A stretch of DNA of 64,000 nucleotides from JBMOOG01 sp049324535. GTDB lineage: Bacteria > Pseudomonadota > Alphaproteobacteria > Rhodobacterales > Rhodobacteraceae. The stretch's first letter is position 1, and each line of letters starts with the position of its first letter. Made by a program: the position numbers and the translations under genes. A model generated the notes under the pieces. The model saw only the letters and a list, made by a program, of their open reading frames with translations. It was not told the origin of the DNA and made no database searches. The DNA is taken from NCBI GenBank assembly GCA_049324535.1, contig JBMOOG010000017.1, positions 22,876-86,875 on the forward strand. The letters run 5' to 3'. Positions 34,318-42,558 of this stretch are shown in pieces.

Positions 34318-35810
34318 GCCTCGGTCTCCCGCAGGGGTTTCAGCGCCGCATAGGCCGCGCGGTAGCGCGCGTAGATCGGCGCGTAGGCGGCGTGGGCGGC
34401 GGGATCGGGCTCGATCCGCCGGGCGGTGCGAACCATCGCGGCGCAGCCCGCGTCGATCGTCGGGAAGCGGCCGGCGCCGACGGCGGCCAGGATCGCGGAC
34501 CCCAGCGCCGGCGCCTCGGGTTCCTCGGTCAGCTCCAGCGCCACGCCCAGCGTGTCGGCATGGACCTGAAGCCAGAAGGGCGACCGCGTCGCGCCCCCCG
34601 CGACGACGATGCGGCGCGCCTCAAACGCCGAGCCGAAGCTCTCGACGATGGCGCGGGTGCCAAGGCAGACCGACTCGATCAGCGCGCGGTAGACATGGGC
34701 GGGCGTGTGCTTGAGCGACAGGCCCGTGATCGCCCCGCGCGCCAGCGGGTCGGTGTGCGGGGTGCGGTTGCCCTGGAAGTGATCGACCGCAAGCAACCCC
34801 TCGGCGCCGGGCGGCAGCGCCGCGGCATCATGGTTCAGCCGGTCGAAGTCGATGCCCTCGGCGAAGTTGCGCTTGAACCAGGCGATGACCGATCCGGTCG
34901 AGGTCTGGCCGCCCTCGATGATCGGACGCCCCGGATAGACGCAGTCCATGTAGGTGCCCCAGACGCCCCGCGCATGGACAGGATGCGCCGCCACCCCGAG
35001 CTGCAGGTGCGACGAGCCGGTGATGAGCGCGAGCTCCCCCGGCTGCGTGACGCCCAGCCCGATCATGCCGATGAAGGCGTCGGCCCCGCCCTGCACGACC
35101 GGCGTGCCGGGCCGCAGCCCCAGATGCGCCGCCGCCTCGGGCAGCAGCGGGCCGATGACCGCCCCCGGCGCCACGATGTCTTTCGGCCATTTCGCGGCGA
35201 GGTCGGAAAGGCCCAGCCGGTCGAGCATCGAGAGCGGCCAGCCGCCGTGGTCGGTCTGGTAGTGCCAGCGCATCGTGATGTTGTTCAGCGACGCCGCCCA
35301 GCGGCCGGTCAGCCGCAGGGTCAGGTAGTCCTGGTATTCGCCGATCATCGCGGCCCGCGCCCAGACCTCGGGCTGGTTGCGGCGGATCCAGAGCGCCTTC
35401 GGGATCATCCATTCCGGGCTGACCGGCCCCGCCCCGCCCCCGTTCACCCGCAGCGCCGGATCGCCGCAGGCGGCGACCTCGGCCGCCTCGCGGTGCGCGC
35501 GCACGTCCATCCACAGGAGCGCCGGCCGCAGCGGCTGGCCGGTGGCGTCGAGCGCCACCACCGTGCAGGAGGTCGTGTCGCAGGCGATGGCGTCGATCTG
35601 GTCGGCCCCGACGCCGGCCGCGGCCATCGCCTCGCGCACGGCGACGGCGGCCGCGTGCCACCAGTCGGCCGGCGCCTGCTCGGCGCGGCCGGGCTCGGGA
35701 AAGTCGGTGGCATAGGGCCCGCGCCCGACCCCGCGCGACCGGCCGGTGAGATCGAAGACATGGGCGCGCAGGCTTTCGGTCCCGCCGTCGATGCCGATCA
35801 CGTAGGCCAT
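34314..35810 (-). CDS. FGGY-family sugar kinase (xylulokinase/LsrK-like)
   Basis: A 498-residue kinase of the actin-like ASKHA fold. The phosphate-1 loop is AYVIGIDGGTESLRAHVFD. Substrate residues lie around LWMDVRAHREA and QGGADAFIGMIGLG, and the adenosine region is RRIVVAGGATRSPFWLQVHAD. It should phosphorylate a pentose, tetritol or deoxyketose brought in by the ABC transporter. ATG 35810 is used because the first strand begins there. It is the first gene of the operon, divergent from the SorC regulator as lsrK is from lsrR. The substrate is not predictable from sequence alone. Confidence 0.85.
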   Translation of the reverse strand: MAYVIGIDGGTESLRAHVFDLTGRSRGVGRGPYATDFPEPGRAEQAPADWWHAAAVAVREAMAAAGVGADQIDAIACDTTSCTVVALDATGQPLRPALLWMDVRAHREAAEVAACGDPALRVNGGGAGPVSPEWMIPKALWIRRNQPEVWARAAMIGEYQDYLTLRLTGRWAASLNNITMRWHYQTDHGGWPLSMLDRLGLSDLAAKWPKDIVAPGAVIGPLLPEAAAHLGLRPGTPVVQGGADAFIGMIGLGVTQPGELALITGSSHLQLGVAAHPVHARGVWGTYMDCVYPGRPIIEGGQTSTGSVIAWFKRNFAEGIDFDRLNHDAAALPPGAEGLLAVDHFQGNRTPHTDPLARGAITGLSLKHTPAHVYRALIESVCLGTRAIVESFGSAFEARRIVVAGGATRSPFWLQVHADTLGVALELTEEPEAPALGSAILAAVGAGRFPTIDAGCAAMVRTARRIEPDPAAHAAYAPIYARYRAAYAALKPLRETEA

Positions 35811-35866
35811 GCCCGATCGCTCTCCCCCAGCCCCGGTTTCTGCACCTGCAATGCTGCAATGCAAAC

Positions 35867-35887
35867 TTTGTGCAGGCGCTGCACAAA
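35867..35887. promoter_or_regulatory. 21-bp palindromic operator between kinase and regulator genes
   Basis: TTTGTGCA-GGCGC-TGCACAAA is a perfect inverted repeat with 8-bp arms and a 5-base centre. It lies 57 bases from the kinase start and 69 bases from the regulator start. Short TGCA repeats flank it on the left (35841-35865). It is the natural binding site for the divergent SorC-family regulator, controlling both directions. Confidence 0.6.
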
Positions 35888-35955
35888 TGTGATAAGCCTT
35901 GACGCAAGCCGCGGTCAAGCGCGAGATGTCGCGTCATCGCCCGAACAGGTGCAGC

Positions 35956-36909
35956 ATGGCCCAGACCCCGCTTCCGCGCGCAGACCAGGACGACCGCATC
36001 CGGGCCGCCTGGCTCTACTACATCGGCCAGATGAGCCAGGAAGAGGTCAGCCGGCGCATGGGCCTGTCGCGCTTCAAGGTGCTGCGGCTTCTGGCCGAGG
36101 CGCGCGACCAGGGGCTGGTGCGGATCAGCCTTGCCCACGAGACCGCGGACACCCTCGCGCTGGCCGACCGGCTCGCGGCGCGCTGGTCGCTGACCGAGGT
36201 CCAGGTCGCCCCCGACACCGGCGAGGACGAGGCCGGCGCGCGCCGGGCGGTGGGCCAGCTCGCCGCGGGATACCTTGCGCGGATCGGGCGCGACGGGCCG
36301 GTGACGATCGGCGTGGGATGGGGCCGCACGGTGGCCGCGATGGCCGATGCCGTGACCGGCCTGCGCAACCCCGACCTGCGGTTCGTGTCGCTGATGGGGG
36401 CGATGACGCGCACCTCGGACACCAGCCCCTTCGACGTCTGCGCCCGTCTTGCCGGTCTGACCGCCGGACGCGCGATGTTCCTGCCCGCGCCCTTTCTGGC
36501 CGACAGCCCCGCGGATGCGGCGCTGATCCTCGGCCAGCGCATGGTGCGCGAGACGCTCGAGGTGGCCGAACGCGCCGGTCACATGATCGTGTCGCTCGGC
36601 GAATGCACGCGCGAGTCGCTTCTTCAGACCAGCGGCGTGCTGACCGAGGCCGAGATCGCGGCGCTGGACCGGGCGGGGGCGGTGGCGGACAGTTCCGGCA
36701 AGTTCTTCCGCGCCGACGGCACCCTCGCCGACACCGACCTCAACCAGCGGGCGCCGTCGGTCGGCTTCGACGCGATGCGCCGGTCCGACGTGACCCTTCT
36801 TGCGGCCGGGCGCGGCAAGTGCGCCGCGACGCGGGCCGTGCTGCGGGCCGGCTTCGTGAACCGGATGATCCTCGACGAGGGGCTCGCCCGCCTTCTCGAC
36901 GCCGACTAG
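35956..36909 (+). CDS. SorC/DeoR-like sugar-responsive regulator (LsrR-type)
   Basis: A 317-residue regulator. The N-terminal helix-turn-helix (about residues 12-50) reads AAWLYYIGQMSQEEVSRRMGLSRFKVLRLLAEA. The SorC sugar-phosphate-binding domain follows (VGWGRTVAAMADAV, PAPFLADSPADAALIL, GVGFDAMRR-like end). SorC regulators sense the phosphorylated sugar and release DNA. Being divergent from the kinase operon with a palindrome between them, it is almost certainly the operon's own regulator. The start at 35956 fits domain length; 35926 is an alternative. Its stop codon overlaps that of the convergent MFS gene in a shared CTAG. Confidence 0.87.
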   Translation: MAQTPLPRADQDDRIRAAWLYYIGQMSQEEVSRRMGLSRFKVLRLLAEARDQGLVRISLAHETADTLALADRLAARWSLTEVQVAPDTGEDEAGARRAVGQLAAGYLARIGRDGPVTIGVGWGRTVAAMADAVTGLRNPDLRFVSLMGAMTRTSDTSPFDVCARLAGLTAGRAMFLPAPFLADSPADAALILGQRMVRETLEVAERAGHMIVSLGECTRESLLQTSGVLTEAEIAALDRAGAVADSSGKFFRADGTLADTDLNQRAPSVGFDAMRRSDVTLLAAGRGKCAATRAVLRAGFVNRMILDEGLARLLDAD

Positions 36910-38099
36910 CGCAGGCGCAGCACCGCCATCAGCGCCGCGGCCCCGAGGGCCAGGACGAACACCAGACCGATCAGGCCCCCGGCCCCGCCCGCGTCCAGCA
37001 CCAGCGCCCCGAGCACCGGCGCCAGCGCCGATCCCGCAAGCGGCGCCACGGCGAGAACGCCGGAGATCTGGCCGAAGCCCTCCTGCCCAAGCGCCTCGGC
37101 GATCATCACCGGACGCAGGATCGAGGTGATGCCCATCGCCGCGCCCTGCAGCGTGGCAAAGGCGAAGATCAGCCAGACCGAAAACCCGGCGAGCCACAGG
37201 AGCCCGGCCGCCAGGGCCATGGTCCCCGCGACCGACAGGGCGGTGCGGCGCAGCCCGATGCGGACGCCCGCGCCCATGTAGACGAGCCGGCCCGCCACCT
37301 GCGCCGGACCGATGAGCGAGGCCGCCAGCACCGCCAGCGCGTGACCGGCGCCCCGGTCCTGAAAGAGCGGGATCACGAAGGTGATGAGCATGGCATGGGC
37401 CAGGTAGATCGCCAGAAACACCCCGCCAAGCAGCCAGAAGTCGCGCTGGCGCATGGCGCGCCTCAGGACGCCGGGCGCGTCGGGATAGGCGCGCGCGCCG
37501 GCGCGCCGCCCCCGGCGCAGCCGCACCACGGCCACGAGGTTGACCGCCGTTCCGCCGAGCGCCAGCACGGCGGCAAAGGCCAGCACCGCGCCCCGCCAGC
37601 CCAGCGCCTCGCCGGCCCAGGCCCCCGCGGGAAAGGTGATCGTCGAGGCGAAGCCCGCCACCAGCGTGATCCGAACGATGGCCGCGCGCGCCTGCGGGCC
37701 GAGCCGGCGGATCAGGAAGGCGAAGCAGGCGTCGTAGAGACCGAGCCCCTGCGCAAGGCCGACGACCGCCCAGCCCCCGAGCCATCCGCCCGGCCCGCCG
37801 GCCGCGGCGATGACCGCCAGGCCCGCGGCACCGAGGAGCGGCGTGCCGATCAGCAGCTCGCCCCCCCAGCCCCGGTCCACGAGACGCCCCGCCATCGGTG
37901 CCGCCAGCGCCGCCATCCCGAGCGCGAGGGTGGGGCCAAGCGCCAGCGCGGCCTTGGTCCAGCCGGTGTCGGCCTCGATCGCGACCAGAAGCGCCGAGAA
38001 CACGTAGTAGAGGCAGGCATAGGCCACCGTCTGCCCCACTGCGAGCAGCCAGACCGCCGGGCTGTCGCCCGGCGTGGCGTCGGCCCGGTCCTGGGGCAC
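36906..38099 (-). CDS. MFS transporter
   Basis: A 397-residue transporter with 12 predicted membrane segments. The first-loop motif is AGRLVDRGWGGELL and the middle loop is long and basic (RLRRGRRAGARAYPD). No family-specific marker is seen; it resembles the monocarboxylate/OFA-like groups of exporters. It starts with GTG at 38099, immediately after the stop codon of the carboxypeptidase gene, so the two are coupled. Confidence 0.8.
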   Translation of the reverse strand: MPQDRADATPGDSPAVWLLAVGQTVAYACLYYVFSALLVAIEADTGWTKAALALGPTLALGMAALAAPMAGRLVDRGWGGELLIGTPLLGAAGLAVIAAAGGPGGWLGGWAVVGLAQGLGLYDACFAFLIRRLGPQARAAIVRITLVAGFASTITFPAGAWAGEALGWRGAVLAFAAVLALGGTAVNLVAVVRLRRGRRAGARAYPDAPGVLRRAMRQRDFWLLGGVFLAIYLAHAMLITFVIPLFQDRGAGHALAVLAASLIGPAQVAGRLVYMGAGVRIGLRRTALSVAGTMALAAGLLWLAGFSVWLIFAFATLQGAAMGITSILRPVMIAEALGQEGFGQISGVLAVAPLAGSALAPVLGALVLDAGGAGGLIGLVFVLALGAAALMAVLRLR

Positions 38100-39581
38100 T
38101 CAGAGACCGTAGAGCGCGGTGAACTTCGCCTCGAGGTAAGCCAGCAGCGGCTCTTCGGACGGGGCAAAGCCGCAGGCCCGCTCGATCACCTCCGCCGGGC
38201 GGTAGAGACCGCCGGGCCGCTGCACCCGGTCGCGCAGCCAGTCGGTGGCCGGGCGCGCATCGCCCCGCGCCAGGGCGGCGTCGAGGTCGGGGATGTCGCG
38301 CCGGATCGCCTGCATGAGGCAGCCGGCGTAGACATTGCCCAGGCTGTAGGTCGGGAAATAGCCGATGGCCCCGATCGACCAGTGCACGTCCTGAAGGACA
38401 CCGTTCGACGGCCGGTCCACCGCCACGCCGAAATCGGCGAGGAACCGGCTGTTCCAAGCCTCTTCCAGGTCCGCCACCGCGAGCCGCCCGGCGATCAGGT
38501 CGCGTTCCAGCCCGAAGCGCAGCATCACGTGCAGGTTGTACTGGACCTCGTCGGCCTCGGTGCGGATGTAGCCGGGCGTCACCCGGTTGACCGCCGCATA
38601 GAAGGCGTCGGCGTCCTTCGCCCCTGCGTCGCCGAAGATCGCCTGCATCTGCCCGTAAAGCCAGCCGGCGAAGGCCCGCGACCGGCCGAGCTGGTTTTCG
38701 TAGATGCGCGACTGGCTCTCGTGCACCCCCATCGACACCCCCTGCCCCAGCGGCGTGAAGGCGTGCGCGGGGTCGATCCCGAGCTCGTAGCAGGCATGCC
38801 CGGTCTCGTGGATCGTCGAATAGAGGCAGTTGCAGGGGTCGGACTCGACCACGCGGGTGGTGATGCGCACGTCGCGCCCCGATCCCGACGAGAACGGATG
38901 CACCGCCAGATCGAGACGGCCGTGGTCCCAGTCGTAGCCGAAGGCCGAGGCCGCGCGCCGCGCAAGCTCGAGCTGCCCAGCGCGCGGGAAGGTGCCGGCC
39001 AGCGCCGCCGGCTGGCGTTCGGCCCCGATCACCGCCGCGCGCAGGGCGACGAGCCGCGGCCGCATCCGGTCGAACATGCCCGCAAGGTCCGCCGCCGTCG
39101 TCTCGGGCTCGTATTCGTCGATGAGCGCGTCGTAGGGGTCGGCGCCGAGCCCGGCCGCACTCAGCGCCTGCCCCTTCTCGCGCACCAGATCGACCACGCG
39201 GGTGAGCGTCGGCAGGAAATGCGCCACGTCGTCCTTGGCCCGCGCCTCGGCCCAGATCCCCTGCGCAAGGCTCGTGGTCCGCGCGAGTTCCGTGGCCAGA
39301 CGCGCGGGAACGGCCGTCGCCCGCCGCCAGTTGCGCCCGATCAGCGCAAGCGCCCGCGCCCCGGCCGCGTCCGGCGCCTCGGCCCGCGCCAGCCAGTCGC
39401 CGATGCGCGGGTCGCTGCGGCGCGCGTGCAGCACGCCTTCCAGCGCCGCCACCTCCTCGGACCGCTGCCCCGCCGCGCCGGGCGGCATCATCGTCTCGCG
39501 GTCCCAGTCCAGCCGGCCGGCGACATAGCCGAGCGCCTCGGTGTCGTGCTGGAAGGCCATGAGCTCGGTGAATGCGGTCAT
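38100..39581 (-). CDS. M32-family metallocarboxypeptidase
   Basis: A 493-residue Taq-type carboxypeptidase. The zinc motif HETGHACYELG (HExxH with catalytic Glu) is followed by HESQSRIYENQLGRS, which holds the third ligand and is diagnostic of M32. Further blocks are DVHWSIGAIGYFPTYSLGN and IRTEADEVQYNLH. It removes C-terminal residues from peptides in the cytoplasm, except before proline. It overlaps ctaA by four bases. Confidence 0.93.
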   Translation of the reverse strand: MTAFTELMAFQHDTEALGYVAGRLDWDRETMMPPGAAGQRSEEVAALEGVLHARRSDPRIGDWLARAEAPDAAGARALALIGRNWRRATAVPARLATELARTTSLAQGIWAEARAKDDVAHFLPTLTRVVDLVREKGQALSAAGLGADPYDALIDEYEPETTAADLAGMFDRMRPRLVALRAAVIGAERQPAALAGTFPRAGQLELARRAASAFGYDWDHGRLDLAVHPFSSGSGRDVRITTRVVESDPCNCLYSTIHETGHACYELGIDPAHAFTPLGQGVSMGVHESQSRIYENQLGRSRAFAGWLYGQMQAIFGDAGAKDADAFYAAVNRVTPGYIRTEADEVQYNLHVMLRFGLERDLIAGRLAVADLEEAWNSRFLADFGVAVDRPSNGVLQDVHWSIGAIGYFPTYSLGNVYAGCLMQAIRRDIPDLDAALARGDARPATDWLRDRVQRPGGLYRPAEVIERACGFAPSEEPLLAYLEAKFTALYGL

Positions 39582-40729
39582 TTCGGTCCCCGGATGGATT
39601 GGGCAAGAGGGTAGCGGGCGGCAAAGCGCGCCCTGAGGATCAGCACCCACAGCGCCACCGCGCCCAGCTGATGGGCGAGACCGAGACCGAGCGGTGCCGC
39701 GTGCAGCACGGTGACGATGCCGAGCGCGACCTGCACGGCCAGCATCAGCATCATCAGGTTGAAGGCCTGCGCCGTGGCCCGGTTGGCCGAGGCCCGGCCC
39801 CGCCACCAGGCGAAGGCCCCGAAGGCCAGCAGAAGATAGCCGGTCATCCGGTGGATGAACTGCACAAGCCCCGGGTTCTCGAAGAAGGCCCGCCAGGTGG
39901 CCCCCCCGTCGGGCACATAGAGGGCGTCGGCCGGAAAGAAGGTCTCGCCCATCAGCGGCCAGGTCGGAAAGGCGCGGCCCGCGTCGATCCCCGCAACCAG
40001 CGCGCCAAGCAGGATCTGCAAGAGCGCAAGATGCATCACCCCGGTCGCCAGCCCGAAAAGCCGCGTCTCGCCCGCGCGCCGCGCCTGCAGGAGATCCGCC
40101 TCGGACCGCCCGAGCCGGAGCATGTACCAGGCGCAGAGCCCCAGGATCACGAAGGCGATGCCCAGATGCGTGGCCAGACGGTAGGACGCAACATCCACCA
40201 TGCGCCCCGTCAGCCCGGACGACACCATCCACCAGCCGATCGCCCCCTGCAGCCCGCCCAGCGCGCCCAGCCCCAGAAGGCGTCCGGTCCAGCCCGGCGG
40301 GATCCGCTTCGTGGCCCAGAAGACGACGAAGCCCACCGCCCAGACGAGCCCGATCACCCGCCCGAGCTGCCGGTGCCCCCACTCCCACCAGAAGATCGTC
40401 TTGAACGCCTCGAGCGTCATCGTCCGGTTCTGCAACTGGAACTCGGGGCTCTGCTGATACTTGGCGAACTCGGCCTGCCAGTCCGCGTCGGTCATCGGCG
40501 GAATGGCCCCGGTCACCGGCCGCCATTCGGTGATCGAGAGCCCCGAGTCGGTCAGCCGCGTCAGCCCGCCCACCGCGATCATGGCGACGACCAGCACGAA
40601 GATCACGCCAAGCCAGAGCCGGACCGCGCCCCGCGCGCCCTGCCGCCCGGCGTCGATCAGGCCGCCCTTCGGCTCGACCCGCCCGCCGCCCTCGGCCACC
40701 TCCTCGAAGATGCTGCGCCTGCCCGCCAT
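39578..40729 (-). CDS. ctaA: heme A synthase (COX15/CtaA)
   Basis: A 383-residue integral membrane protein with eight predicted segments. It converts heme O to heme A for aa3-type cytochrome oxidase. Family blocks: VGGLTRLTDSGLSITEWRPVTG, WWEWGHRQLGRVIGLVW with heme-ligand His, GAIGWWMVSSGL, ASYRLATHLG, and in the second half NPGLVQFIHRMTGYLL and LAHQLGAV. Length and type match the alphaproteobacterial COX15 form lacking the cysteine pair of Bacillus CtaA. Confidence 0.94.
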   Translation of the reverse strand: MAGRRSIFEEVAEGGGRVEPKGGLIDAGRQGARGAVRLWLGVIFVLVVAMIAVGGLTRLTDSGLSITEWRPVTGAIPPMTDADWQAEFAKYQQSPEFQLQNRTMTLEAFKTIFWWEWGHRQLGRVIGLVWAVGFVVFWATKRIPPGWTGRLLGLGALGGLQGAIGWWMVSSGLTGRMVDVASYRLATHLGIAFVILGLCAWYMLRLGRSEADLLQARRAGETRLFGLATGVMHLALLQILLGALVAGIDAGRAFPTWPLMGETFFPADALYVPDGGATWRAFFENPGLVQFIHRMTGYLLLAFGAFAWWRGRASANRATAQAFNLMMLMLAVQVALGIVTVLHAAPLGLGLAHQLGAVALWVLILRARFAARYPLAQSIRGPK

Positions 40730-40787
40730 GGACCGCTCTCCCGCCCTGCCGCGTCGGCGCCGACCCTAGTGCGGGCCTTCCCGGGCT

Positions 40788-42440
40788 TCAAGGGCGCGCG
40801 GCGGGGGTCCGACCGGCGGATGGGCCGGGGGACGGGACCGCCCGCACCGTCGCCCCCGCCCCGGCCCGCCAGAGCGCGAATCCGCTGCCCGCCAGCGTCA
40901 CCGCGCCCGCACCTTCGATGCCGTCGCCGATGATCGGCGCCTCGACCCCCGCGACCGCCACCTTGCAGGGCGCGGGGCTCAGGTTGAAGAGACAAAGCAC
41001 CCCGTCGCCCCGCAGGAAGCCCAGAAGCGGCTCGGGCAGGTCGAGAAACCGCGTGGTCCCGAGGCGCAGCGCGGGGCTCTGCCGCCGGATCCGCAGCATG
41101 GCGCGGTAGAACTCCAGCACCGAACCCGCGCGCCCCGCCTGCGTGTCGGCCGCCCGCGCCGCCTGCTCGGGCTTGACCGGCAGCCAGCAGTGGTTCGCGG
41201 TCGAGAACCCCGCGTTCGGCGCGGCGGCCTCCCAGACCATCGGCGTGCGGCAGCCGTCGCGACCGGCCTCCTCGGGCCAGAAGCGGATGCCCTGGGGGTC
41301 GGTCAGCTCGTCGAAGTCGAGCCGCGTCTCGGTCTGGCCGAGCTCCTCGCCCTGATAGAGATAGATCGACCCCGGCAGCGACAGAAGCAGCGCCGCCGCC
41401 TGCCTGGCCAGCGCCTCGGGGCTCGTGCCCTGCGCGGCCCAGCGGCTGACGTGCCGGCGCACGTCATGGTTGGAAAAGGCCCAGGCCGGCCAGCCCTGCG
41501 GCGCTCCGGCGAAGAACTCCTCGACCCGGGCGCGGAAATGCGCGGCCGAGTAGTCCGGCCCCAGCATCTCGAAGGAGTAGCACTGGTGCAGCAGGCCCGG
41601 CCCGGTGTACTCCCCCATCAGCCGGATCGCGTGCATCCCGTCGCCGACCTCGCCCACCATCATCCGCGCGCCATAGGCATCGGTCAGCGCCCGCAGCCGC
41701 CGCAGGAAGTCGAGGGTCTCGGGCTGGTTCTTGTCGAAGAGATGGTACTGCATCCCGTAGGGATTCCACTCGGGCCTCTCCTTGCGCCGCGGGTCGGCCG
41801 GGTTGTCGCGCAGAAGCCGGTCGTGGAAATAGTAGTTCACCGTGTCCAGCCGGAACCCGTCCACCCCCCGCTCCAGCCAGAAGCGCATGTTGTCCAGATG
41901 GAAGTCCTGGACCTCGGGGTTGTGGAAGTTGAAGTCCGGCTGCTCGGCCAGGAAGTTGTGGAAATAGTACTGGCCGCGCCGCGTGTCCCAGGTCCAGGCC
42001 GGCCCGCCGAAGACCGAAAGCCAGTTGTTGGGCGGGCTGCCCTCGGGGCGCGCATCCGCCCAGACATACCAGTCCGCCTTCGGCCCCGTGCGCGACGCGC
42101 GGCTTTCGACGAAGGCCGGGTGGCGGTCCGAGGAATGCGAGATCACTTGGTCGATCACCACCCTGAGCCCGAGCCCGTGCGCCTGCGCCACCAGCGCGTC
42201 GAAATCGGCCATGGTGCCGAAGACCGGATCGATGGCGCGGTAGTCGCTGACGTCATAGCCCATGTCGCGCATCGGCGATGCGAAGACCGGCGACAGCCAG
42301 ACCGCCTCGACGCCCAGATCGGCGAGGTAGGGCAGCCGGGCGGCGATCCCCCGCAGATCGCCCACCCCGTCGCCGTCCGTGTCCTGGAACGACCGCGGAT
42401 AGATCTGATAGGTCACCGCGCCCCGCCACCACTCGCTCAT
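40788..42440 (-). CDS. GH13 alpha-glucosidase
   Basis: A 550-residue alpha-amylase-family enzyme. Starting WWRGAVTYQIYPRSFQDTDGDGVGDL, it carries the four GH13 regions: DQVISHSS, GFRLDTVNYY (nucleophile Asp), GEVGDG (acid Glu) and FSNHDVRR. These mark an exo-acting alpha-1,4-glucosidase or oligo-glucosidase of the AglA type. As the last gene of the glycogen operon it may hydrolyse short maltodextrins from glycogen breakdown. The C-terminal 15 residues are Pro/Arg-rich. Confidence 0.92.
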   Translation of the reverse strand: MSEWWRGAVTYQIYPRSFQDTDGDGVGDLRGIAARLPYLADLGVEAVWLSPVFASPMRDMGYDVSDYRAIDPVFGTMADFDALVAQAHGLGLRVVIDQVISHSSDRHPAFVESRASRTGPKADWYVWADARPEGSPPNNWLSVFGGPAWTWDTRRGQYYFHNFLAEQPDFNFHNPEVQDFHLDNMRFWLERGVDGFRLDTVNYYFHDRLLRDNPADPRRKERPEWNPYGMQYHLFDKNQPETLDFLRRLRALTDAYGARMMVGEVGDGMHAIRLMGEYTGPGLLHQCYSFEMLGPDYSAAHFRARVEEFFAGAPQGWPAWAFSNHDVRRHVSRWAAQGTSPEALARQAAALLLSLPGSIYLYQGEELGQTETRLDFDELTDPQGIRFWPEEAGRDGCRTPMVWEAAAPNAGFSTANHCWLPVKPEQAARAADTQAGRAGSVLEFYRAMLRIRRQSPALRLGTTRFLDLPEPLLGFLRGDGVLCLFNLSPAPCKVAVAGVEAPIIGDGIEGAGAVTLAGSGFALWRAGAGATVRAVPSPGPSAGRTPAARP

Positions 42441-42445
42441 CCCTG

Positions 42446-42500
42446 CCTCGCTCTCACTGGTCCAAATATCCCGGGGGTCGCGGGGGCAGAGCCCCCGCCC
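42446..42500 (-). repeat. dispersed repeat between pgm and the alpha-glucosidase gene
   Basis: On the minus strand a perfect 8-bp hairpin GCGGGGGC-TCT-GCCCCCGC (42480-42498) is followed by GACCCCCGGGATATTTGGAC and CAGTGAGAG. A hairpin then CCGGGATATTTGGACCAG is, from memory, a recurring intergenic element of Rhodobacteraceae genomes. It fills most of the 118-base gap. Confidence 0.5.
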
Positions 42501-42558
42501 GTCCGACCCGCGGGCCAGGGCCGCCCCGACGGCGCGGCGGCCGGGGCCGGGCGCCGCC

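Noticed and set aside
36905..36909. Overlap of two stop codons (CTAG) of the convergent SorC-type and MFS genes as a special signal
   Set aside because: Both frames are well supported and a shared CTAG is a simple outcome of compact convergent genes; nothing suggests a function.
34299..39614. A 1771-codon open frame on the plus strand opposite the kinase, carboxypeptidase and other genes
   Set aside because: It is a shadow frame caused by high GC. The product is Arg/His/Pro-rich with no family motifs, and it runs across several well-supported genes on both strands.
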